Positions 58,216-64,000 of a DNA stretch of 64,000 nt are shown in pieces. This DNA comes from a virus, in the IMG/VR virus record IMGVR_UViG_3300033148_006102, positions 1 to 64,000 of that record; one strand, written 5' to 3'. The notes under the pieces are model-generated. The model saw only the letters and a list, made by a program, of their open reading frames with translations. It did not search any database and was not told where the DNA came from. The position numbers and the translations under genes are program-made. The stretch's first letter is position 1. Each line of letters opens with the position of its first letter.

Positions 58216-58620
58216 ATGGCGAATAGATACCCAGATTATAAATACAAAGCGAAGGTAGTACGTGTCGTTGATGGCGACACTATTGAGGTCATTATTGATC
58301 TCGGCTTTCGTTTGACGATTCAAGAGCAGATCCGCTTAGCCGACATTGATACGCCAGAACTGCGCCCGCGCAAGGGTACGAAAGCGCAAAGAGAGCAGGA
58401 AAAGCAGAAGGCACGCGAAGCACGCGACTACGTAATGATGAAGTTGGCTGATTACTATTACGGTTCATTTCCATCGACGGCCAAGGATCTGTACATCCGT
58501 GTCTATAAGGGTGATTCCTTTGGGCGTTGGATCGCAGACATATATCTGTCGGCAACGGCCACAAAATCACTTAATCAGATGCTTCTTGAAGAAGGACTGG
58601 CAAAGCCGTACAAGCGGTAG
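58216..58620 (+). CDS. SNase-like thermonuclease
   Basis: 134 residues. VVRVVDGDTIEVIIDLGFRL, IRLADIDTPELRP, then a helix with KAREARDYVM and GDSFGRWIADIYL match staphylococcal nuclease. The catalytic arginines and acidic residues (IRL, DTPE, FGR) are present. It lacks a signal peptide, so would act inside the cell, for instance on host DNA or RNA. Starts on the base after the previous stop. Confidence 0.85.
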   Translation: MANRYPDYKYKAKVVRVVDGDTIEVIIDLGFRLTIQEQIRLADIDTPELRPRKGTKAQREQEKQKAREARDYVMMKLADYYYGSFPSTAKDLYIRVYKGDSFGRWIADIYLSATATKSLNQMLLEEGLAKPYKR

Positions 58621-58740
58621 TAGACTGCCAGAAGCTTGGTCACAATCAATTTATACATATGCGGCGGTAGGCGTTTGGCTATCTTGACCAAGCCTATGCC
58701 GAAACGGCGTCTGCCGCCGCGCCAATTTGAAAGATTCCAA

Positions 58741-60768
58741 ATGTCATTAGACACATTAACTGCAATTGAGATCTTGGGGCCAGATGGTCCAATCGCAAAG
58801 TATCTCGACGATTACGAGATGCGTCCACAACAAGTGACGATGGCGCAAGCTGTGGAGAATGCGTTCATCAATGAGAGAAATCTGATTGCGGAGGCGGGAA
58901 CCGGAGTTGGTAAGTCATTTGCTTATCTGATACCAGCTATTCTGACTTCCCGTCGAACACGGCAACCAGTGGTAATATCAACTGGAACGATCGCGCTGCA
59001 GGAGCAGTTGCTACGAAAAGACATACCGTTTTTGCAGGAGGTTTTGAAGGATATCCCATTTACGGTGGCGTTGGCAAAAGGACGCTCGAACTATGTTTGT
59101 CCTCGGCGCCTAGCGAAGGCCGAATTTCAGCCGAAGGATAAGCGTATTCTTGATCGTATCCGCCACTGGGCGGCGCGCACTAAGGACGGTTCCCGGACGG
59201 ATCTGGATTTCAAGGTATATCCGTATCTATGGCAACAGGTATGCAGTGACCGGTATGACTGCAAAAAGAACCGGTGCAAAGGCTGCTTCTATTACTATAT
59301 GCGCTCAAGCCTGGCGAAGGCAAACATCGTGGTGGTCAACCACAGTTTGTTGTTGATCAACGCGATGCTGCCACCCAAGGCGCGTATCATTCCGAATACA
59401 AGTCGATTGATTCTGGATGAGGCTCACGAGCTTGAAGATATCGCAAGCACAGCGTTCGGAACGGAACTACGGCGTTCACAGATTGATTATCTGTTGAGCG
59501 ATATAGCACGTTTCATGCGTAATGACGCAGATGCCATGGGAGTCACTGGGCTCCTTAGTCCGCTGAATCACGCTGAAGAAGCTATGCACCCAGCGTATGC
59601 AGATTTGAAGGCTGCTATGGGCCGCGGTAAGTGGAGTTCGCGTGCCAAGCGCATTAAGATCCCTCTCGAGTCGCGCTCGGTGGACGCGCTTATTGGTGCA
59701 TTGGCACAACTTGGTAAGCTATTCGAATATAAGCATTCGGAAGCGATCGCCGAGTACGGGACTGAGGATGAGGCTGTGATCCGCATGGACTCGATTATCC
59801 AACGTTCTATGTCCTTTGCGCATCAGTTGGAGCAGTTTGCGAACGTGGAAGCACCGGATGCATATGTGTATTGGATTTCGCAGACTGGGGCGAAGACAGA
59901 CAACATTACGTTGAATATACGGCCGATCGAAGTGGCAAAGCTATTTGAAGAATACATCTTAGATCAGGCTAGCAGCGTAATCCTCACAAGCGCAACATTG
60001 GCGACGGACGCAGCGGATAGTCCTTGGCCGTTTGGTCATTTCCGGCAGCGGCTGGGATTCAGCATGGGCGGAGAAGATTTCTTCAATACCGGCAACAACT
60101 ATCCAGGTTCCACAGCAGCGGACGAGCTACAGGTGGATACGCCTTTCAATTATGCTGAGCAGGTTTCGCTGTACATTCCATACATAGCAGAGCCGAAGGC
60201 AGAGACGTATCTTGATGAGGTGACGGAAGAGGTTCTCGAAGCGATTAAAAAGTCGGCCGGTGGTGTGCTTGTATTATTTACGAGCTATCTGGCGCTGAAT
60301 ACGGTGTACAGTAATGTGGAAGATCGCTTTTATGCAGATGGCGTAAAAGACGTGGTATGCTTGAAGCAGGATTCCGGCGGAAATCGTGGAAAGTTGTTGG
60401 ATGCTTTTGTTCATGCGCCGCAGAAGGCTGTACTATTTGGTACGGAAAGTTTCTGGAAGGGTATCGACGTACCTGGCGACAGTTTGACGACTGTGGTCAT
60501 TACGAAGTTGCCGTTCCCAGTACCGACAGATCCGCTGCACGAAGCGCGGATGGAAGCAATTGAACGGCACGGCGGAGATCCGTTTGTGAGGTATTCGGAA
60601 CCGCATGCGCTTATCAAACTCAAGCAAGGCTTCGGACGCTTGATTCGTAGATCTACGGATAAAGGGCGAGTAGTAATATTGGATAGTCGTTTGTTGTCAC
60701 GGCGCAAAGGCTATGGGAAACGCTTCCTCGCAGCGTTACCACAGGTGCCGAGAGAAGATGACAATTGA
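58741..60768 (+). CDS. DinG/XPD-like superfamily 2 helicase with Fe-S cysteines
   Basis: 675 residues from ATG after GAAAGA; longer starts upstream have no site. A50-E-A-G-T-G-V-G-K58-S is Walker A; D226-E-A-H229 is the DEAH box. Cysteines at ~120, 168/174, 179 and 182 (NYVC, VCSDRYDCKKNRCKGC) can hold a 4Fe-4S cluster as in XPD and DinG. FGTESFWKGIDVPGDSL and GFGRLIRR are helicase motifs V and VI. A 5'-3' DNA helicase for repair or recombination, beside RusA and other nucleases. Confidence 0.85.
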   Translation: MSLDTLTAIEILGPDGPIAKYLDDYEMRPQQVTMAQAVENAFINERNLIAEAGTGVGKSFAYLIPAILTSRRTRQPVVISTGTIALQEQLLRKDIPFLQEVLKDIPFTVALAKGRSNYVCPRRLAKAEFQPKDKRILDRIRHWAARTKDGSRTDLDFKVYPYLWQQVCSDRYDCKKNRCKGCFYYYMRSSLAKANIVVVNHSLLLINAMLPPKARIIPNTSRLILDEAHELEDIASTAFGTELRRSQIDYLLSDIARFMRNDADAMGVTGLLSPLNHAEEAMHPAYADLKAAMGRGKWSSRAKRIKIPLESRSVDALIGALAQLGKLFEYKHSEAIAEYGTEDEAVIRMDSIIQRSMSFAHQLEQFANVEAPDAYVYWISQTGAKTDNITLNIRPIEVAKLFEEYILDQASSVILTSATLATDAADSPWPFGHFRQRLGFSMGGEDFFNTGNNYPGSTAADELQVDTPFNYAEQVSLYIPYIAEPKAETYLDEVTEEVLEAIKKSAGGVLVLFTSYLALNTVYSNVEDRFYADGVKDVVCLKQDSGGNRGKLLDAFVHAPQKAVLFGTESFWKGIDVPGDSLTTVVITKLPFPVPTDPLHEARMEAIERHGGDPFVRYSEPHALIKLKQGFGRLIRRSTDKGRVVILDSRLLSRRKGYGKRFLAALPQVPREDDN

Positions 60769-60789
60769 TTATTCCGGAAGGAGGAAATT

Positions 60790-61317
60790 GTGGGGCGAGG
60801 CATGCGGAAAGGAACGAGCAAGCGCCGCACACGAAAGAAAAGGAGAGCGATTCCGGAGCCGATACCGAAGCATGAAGGACCTGATTTATCTGAACCGATT
60901 CCAGGAGACGGAGATACAGGTGGGATCGATACTCACAACTTCATATTACTGAAAGGCGAATACACAGGTGAGCGGTTGACTCGAGTACCGCTATCGTACC
61001 TACGCTGGATGGCTGCATCCGGGCACGAACATGCAGATTACGCCGAAGCAGAAATGCAGAGGCGCGGTACTCGAAAAGCGACCATTCATTTAACCGCGCA
61101 CGCTATTGACCGAGCATCGTTGAAGTGTTTATCTGTGTGGATCGCAACGCGGCAAGAAAATGAAGGAATCTATTCTTGGTTGATGCGGATAGCTGAAGAA
61201 GCGTTGAAGAACGGGAAGCAGGACAGCCGCGATAAGGAAGTCTACCTGTACAAAGGTGTGCGATTTATCTTCGTGTTTGACGGCAAGTTACCTGTATTGA
61301 AGACGCTGGCCGACTAA
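60790..61317 (+). CDS. DUF3820-like protein with conserved phage C-terminus
   Basis: 175 residues from a GTG with GGAAGGAGG seven to ten bases upstream. Basic N-terminal ~30 residues, a disordered linker, then GEYTGERLTRVPLSYLRWMA, the DUF3820 motif also seen at the end of exodeoxyribonuclease X-type proteins. The C-terminal ~80 (IHLTAHAIDRASLKCLSVWI, GVRFIFVFDGKLPVLKTL) is another common phage domain. Function unknown; probably nucleic acid linked. Confidence 0.65.
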   Translation: MGRGMRKGTSKRRTRKKRRAIPEPIPKHEGPDLSEPIPGDGDTGGIDTHNFILLKGEYTGERLTRVPLSYLRWMAASGHEHADYAEAEMQRRGTRKATIHLTAHAIDRASLKCLSVWIATRQENEGIYSWLMRIAEEALKNGKQDSRDKEVYLYKGVRFIFVFDGKLPVLKTLAD

Positions 61318-61318
61318 T

Positions 61319-61341
61319 TTGGGATTATGGCATTATCACAG
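61319..61341 (+). promoter_or_regulatory. 23-bp dyad element, copy 6
   Basis: TTGGGATTATGGCATTATCA then CAG; followed by GGAGAACGA and the ATG of the second DUF2829-like gene eight bases after the element. Very close to copy 2. Confidence 0.5.
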
Positions 61342-61349
61342 GAGAACGA

Positions 61350-61631
61350 ATGGCAGAAGAAATTGCTGATGTCAAACCAGACGCCACTGAAGCCGATAAC
61401 ATTAAAGTGGAGTCGTTCGGCTGGGAGCAAGCTGTTGAGGTTTTACGTGGAGAGCGCCCAGTGCGGCGTACCTGCTGGGAATCGACAGAACAGATTAGCC
61501 GAATGGTCCAGGACGGTAAGTTGGCAGAAGGCACTATCCAGCTTCGGCGGCGCGATGCTACCGGTGCGTTGGATTACTACGTGCCGTCCGCGGATGATAT
61601 GCGGGCGGAAGACTGGGTAGAGGCTGTGTGA
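61350..61631 (+). CDS. Divergent Tad2-like (DUF2829) protein
   Basis: 93 residues, GGAG ahead of the ATG. FGWEQAVEVLRGERPVRRTC then W parallels F.EA...L..G..V.R..W in the family, and GALDYYVPSADDMRAEDWVE parallels the closing Y.PS..D..A.DW. The middle differs from the first DUF2829 protein. May target a different nucleotide signal. Headed by a dyad element, so it may be controlled differently from its relative. Confidence 0.65.
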   Translation: MAEEIADVKPDATEADNIKVESFGWEQAVEVLRGERPVRRTCWESTEQISRMVQDGKLAEGTIQLRRRDATGALDYYVPSADDMRAEDWVEAV

Positions 61632-61879
61632 TGCCGAAGTTTAGAAAGAAGCCTGAGACTGTGGAGGCGATATGTATGTTGAAAGACATACCTGTCTCCA
61701 CAGGTCGCGGGTTGATTCATGTTGCCGCCGGAGAGTGGTTAGTAACATACCCGGACGGTGAGCAAGGGATAGTGGATGATGTTACGTTTCGGCGGTTGTA
61801 CGATCCGGCAGATCGTAAGGCCGCGGAGTACCTTACGGGGATTATTTTGGATGGGCAAAGCAACAAAAATACTAAATGA
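61631..61879 (+). CDS. PGDYG-domain-like small phage protein
   Basis: 82 residues, ATG overlapping the previous TGA. MPKFRKKPETVEAI and AAGEWLVTYPDGEQGIVDDVTFRRLYDP match a small phage family (RKKPV.VEA...G.W...PDGE..V.....F...Y.P). Unknown role; often near nucleotide metabolism or regulatory genes. Overlaps the next gene by 29 bases. Confidence 0.65.
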   Translation: MPKFRKKPETVEAICMLKDIPVSTGRGLIHVAAGEWLVTYPDGEQGIVDDVTFRRLYDPADRKAAEYLTGIILDGQSNKNTK

Positions 61880-62165
61880 AGACAAGGCTCGACAGGCCTT
61901 GCGCGAGATCCTTGAGATTATTGGGGAATTCGCAGCTGAAGACGTAGATGGTGAGCTACTGGTCAACACCGGGTCTCGCCAGGTACCGATTGATATCGTC
62001 GATGCGAAGGCACATCTGTGTTTCAATGAGAAGCAGCAGATCGAACTGCATTACGCGCTATTTGAGCACCTTGGCTGGCTGGCACCGGAGATTGGTAACA
62101 TCAATGAATTGACTGTTGACAGATTCATTGAGCTAATGCGCCAAGACGGATGTTTTGATGGCTAA
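61851..62165 (+). CDS. Hypothetical acidic helical protein
   Basis: 104 residues, starting in the end of the previous gene. Helical: KARQALREILEIIGEFAAED and an acidic C-terminus. No family recognised. Last gene of the cassette before the structural genes resume. Confidence 0.5.
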   Translation: MGKATKILNEDKARQALREILEIIGEFAAEDVDGELLVNTGSRQVPIDIVDAKAHLCFNEKQQIELHYALFEHLGWLAPEIGNINELTVDRFIELMRQDGCFDG

Positions 62166-62186
62166 ACTGATGAGTGGAGGATCGGC

Positions 62187-62351
62187 GTGGTCCAGCTCGC
62201 TGGTGAATGGAATAAGCTTATGGCTCGACGTAAGCGCTCTAAGCCACCACGGGAATGGCCGGACGATGTCGTTTTCCTGCTATTATTGCAGTTAGCCCTT
62301 ATGGGCCTATTCGGATTGGTTTTATTGATCGTTCGTTGGTTTTATGGGTAG
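62187..62351 (+). CDS. Small membrane protein (54 aa)
   Basis: 54-residue ORF from GTG, with GGAGG six bases upstream. Basic N-terminus (LMARRKRSKPPREWPDD) then one transmembrane helix (VVFLLLLQLALMGLFGLVLL). N-in orientation expected. Its strong ribosome site and position in a gap support it. Size fits a holin or regulator, but it has only one helix. Overlaps the next gene. Confidence 0.6.
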   Translation: MVQLAGEWNKLMARRKRSKPPREWPDDVVFLLLLQLALMGLFGLVLLIVRWFYG

Positions 62352-62355
62352 GCTC

Positions 62356-62730
62356 ATGTACGAATTTCACGCGCTGAAAGCACTTCTGCCCAAGTTTGGC
62401 GTTGCGAATGCGGTCCCGGCTACTGGTGAGCGTCAAGGTTATACGATTGATGCATCAGACATGGAAGCGGACGAAGGCACGAACGAGCCGAGCATGCGGA
62501 CAGACGACTATATGCGTGATCCGTACATGACTCATGCGATGGAGCTACTGCAAACTGATGATCCATCAGATCCAGAAGTCCACGAATTAAGCAAAGTGTT
62601 GGCGCGACAATTCAACAAGGTACGACGTGCCGTACCTTCGTTGGATGATGTGTTTGATCGCCAGCGTACAATGAAGCCAGGCGGGGAGGTCCTCGATAAA
62701 GGAGATCTGCCGGTCGACGCCAATATGTAG
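62356..62730 (+). CDS. Hypothetical structural-region protein
   Basis: 124 residues; an ATG four codons earlier is possible. Begins MYEFHALKALLPKFG, faintly like the GF motif, then an acidic, probably disordered middle and a basic helical C-terminus. Role unknown; precedes a GF-motif protein and a baseplate gene. Confidence 0.5.
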   Translation: MYEFHALKALLPKFGVANAVPATGERQGYTIDASDMEADEGTNEPSMRTDDYMRDPYMTHAMELLQTDDPSDPEVHELSKVLARQFNKVRRAVPSLDDVFDRQRTMKPGGEVLDKGDLPVDANM

Positions 62731-62767
62731 CTACATTGGTATCAGTGGCTGCAGGAGGAAAGGTTAT

Positions 62768-63193
62768 ATGAACGCATATTTCATGCAGGGTTTGAGGAAC
62801 ACGCTGACGAAACATGCAGAAGAACTCCCAGAGGGTATCTGCGAACAGCTGCGCAAGTTAGGCATGATCGGTGATGACGAAGCCGAAGGTGCCATGGCTG
62901 AGGACGGCATGGGCGAAGGTGGAATGCCTATGGATACGTCTCCAGGCGCCCCAGATGGCGACGAAGGCGACGCACAGCAGATTCTGCAGTTGATTGAACA
63001 ACTGCCGGAAGAGGCGCGTGTCATGTTGCTTCAGCAGCTGATGGCGCAACTGCAATCAGCAGCACCGCCAGAAGCACCATCACCAGATGGCCTTGACTAT
63101 CTCAATGAGGATGAGGGCGAAGAGGGCGCAGGCGAAGAAGAGCCCAAAGAGCCCGCCGAAGAGAAAGAAAAGGCTGCGCACCTGTACACCTAA
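62768..63193 (+). CDS. GF-motif protein C
   Basis: 141 residues, AGGAGGAAAGG before the ATG. Opens NAYFMQGLRNTLTKHAEELP, the shared motif. The rest is methionine/glycine-rich, then helical (LLQQLMAQLQSA), then an acidic lysine/glutamate tail. Probably a virion or scaffold-type protein. Confidence 0.5.
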   Translation: MNAYFMQGLRNTLTKHAEELPEGICEQLRKLGMIGDDEAEGAMAEDGMGEGGMPMDTSPGAPDGDEGDAQQILQLIEQLPEEARVMLLQQLMAQLQSAAPPEAPSPDGLDYLNEDEGEEGAGEEEPKEPAEEKEKAAHLYT

Positions 63194-63203
63194 GGGGTAA
63201 CGC

Positions 63204-64000
63204 ATGGCGTTCACGTTACTGGCGGACCAGTTCAATCTGCCGGCTGAGGATTTTATCCGGACGATTGTGCAAGAGCGGTTCCCTACGCTTGATGTGCGTA
63301 AGGGTACGGCGCTATATCGTTTGGTGATTAAGCCGGCTGCATTGCTCATTGAGCCGTACAGGCGCATGCAGAATGTCTTGCGGCGTAACCAGACCATTCT
63401 CGCATTCGAAGATATGCTCGAGTACGAGTTGGATCAGTTGATGGCGAACTATTTTATAGATCGCCGCACATCCAGCACAGCCACAGGCATTGTACGTGTA
63501 TACGTTTCGGAAGCTGTGGAATTGGCTATTCCTCTTTCAGCACGTTTCTCAACCAATACAGGCTTGATCTTTCAGCCGTCATCACCTGTTGTAGCTACAG
63601 CGGCTGAACTGTTACTCAATGAATCTGGTGGATATTACTACGCGGATGTGCCAGTAATTGCGGAAGCACCTGGCGCGGATTACGTAATTGAATCAGGGAC
63701 GATTGTTAACTTCGAAGGCGTGAGCGCTGATTTCGTTGACAATCCTTCGGCTACTGCAGGCGGTCAGAACATTGAGTCAAACAGCGAACTTGTGGAGCGC
63801 AGTCGCGGCACGATTGCGACGCGCACACTTACATCCGAGAACGGCATTCGCGCCACGTTGCTCGATAACTTTGATTCGGTAACGGGCGTAGATGTTATCG
63901 GTTATCTGGATGCAGAGATGGAGCGGGATGTCATCCAAGCGGTGACCAGTTTCCGGGAACTGTTCGGCGTCCGGTTTGCGCGAAAAGTCAACGTATGGGT
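63204..64000 (+). CDS. Baseplate J-like protein (5' part)
   Basis: At least 265 residues, open to the window edge, AAGGGG before the ATG. Pattern of the baseplate J / gp6 family: FTLLADQFNLPAEDFIRTIV, LLNESGGYYYADVPVIAEAP, GADYVIESGTIVNFEGVSA and ESNSELVERSRGTI. These proteins form the wedge ring of contractile baseplates (or equivalents), anchoring fibres and sheath. The downstream end, not visible, should carry the trifurcation domain. Confidence 0.75.
   Translation, partial: MAFTLLADQFNLPAEDFIRTIVQERFPTLDVRKGTALYRLVIKPAALLIEPYRRMQNVLRRNQTILAFEDMLEYELDQLMANYFIDRRTSSTATGIVRVYVSEAVELAIPLSARFSTNTGLIFQPSSPVVATAAELLLNESGGYYYADVPVIAEAPGADYVIESGTIVNFEGVSADFVDNPSATAGGQNIESNSELVERSRGTIATRTLTSENGIRATLLDNFDSVTGVDVIGYLDAEMERDVIQAVTSFRELFGVRFARKVNVW

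Noticed and set aside
1-64000. Genetic recoding of TAG or TGA in this phage
   Set aside because: Both codons are used as normal stops in many confident genes (for example TAG after the 642-residue and lipoprotein genes, TGA in many overlaps), so in-frame stops are local, not a changed code.
1-64000. CRISPR array, tRNA genes, insertion sequences or integrase
   Set aside because: None seen: no regularly spaced repeats, no tRNA cloverleaf noticed in gaps, no transposase or integrase motifs. A tRNA scan would be needed to exclude divergent tRNAs.

Overview
The window is about 64 kb of a tailed double-stranded DNA phage (Caudoviricetes). Genes are packed tightly, with ATGA, TAATG and TGATG overlaps. 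Many starts are GTG or TTG. There are tail, baseplate and tail-fibre genes, phage-type DNA metabolism genes, and dozens of short proteins of phage-only families. I saw no integrase, rRNA or tRNA. A hub protein and a baseplate-J protein suggest a complex, possibly contractile tail; no sheath, capsid, portal or terminase is visible here. Two probable lipoproteins fit a bacterial host, but the host cannot be identified from this sequence.

Layout. (1) 1-21.4 kb, plus strand: virion module. It starts with the end of a tail assembly chaperone that has a canonical -1 slippery heptamer, then a tape-measure protein with an EF-hand loop, two membrane-anchored proteins, tail/hub proteins, a phage sigma factor, a CYTH-domain protein and several large virion-like proteins, and closes with a strong terminator. 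(2) 21.6-40.1 kb, plus strand: about 45 small accessory and metabolic genes. These include a Dam-type methylase, a C39-like cysteine protease, a PP-loop (PAPS reductase-like) enzyme, an RNA polymerase alpha-CTD-like protein, a Tad2/DUF2829 protein, MazG-like and DUF3310 proteins, a BCS1-like AAA ATPase and ThyX. (3) 40.2-43.2 kb, minus strand: a small operon of membrane/secreted peptides plus an OLD/AAA15-type ATPase, separated from its neighbours by a bidirectional terminator on one side and a divergent control region on the other. (4) 43.4-47.8 kb: probable internal or structural virion proteins. (5) 47.9-56.0 kb: tail fibre/adhesin genes, with a 1519-residue protein containing two related beta-helix modules. 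(6) 56.1-62.2 kb: recombination and repair cassette (TSCPD, RusA, MmcB-like nuclease, SNase, DinG/XPD-like helicase) with a second DUF2829-like gene. (7) 62.2-64.0 kb: more structural genes, ending in a truncated baseplate-J gene.

Transcription control is the thread I would follow. The phage encodes a sigma factor and a small protein with an alpha-CTD-like fold. A 23-bp imperfect dyad element (arms CTGGGA / TCCCAG around TATGCCAAAA) recurs at five places at gene or operon heads, and a GGTAGTGG leader motif recurs in four intergenic regions. A second theme is disrupted accessory genes: two have a stop or frame break in the first codons, one more is a possible case, and two carry an in-frame amber. 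Some of these could be regulated decoding, simple decay or sequencing error.
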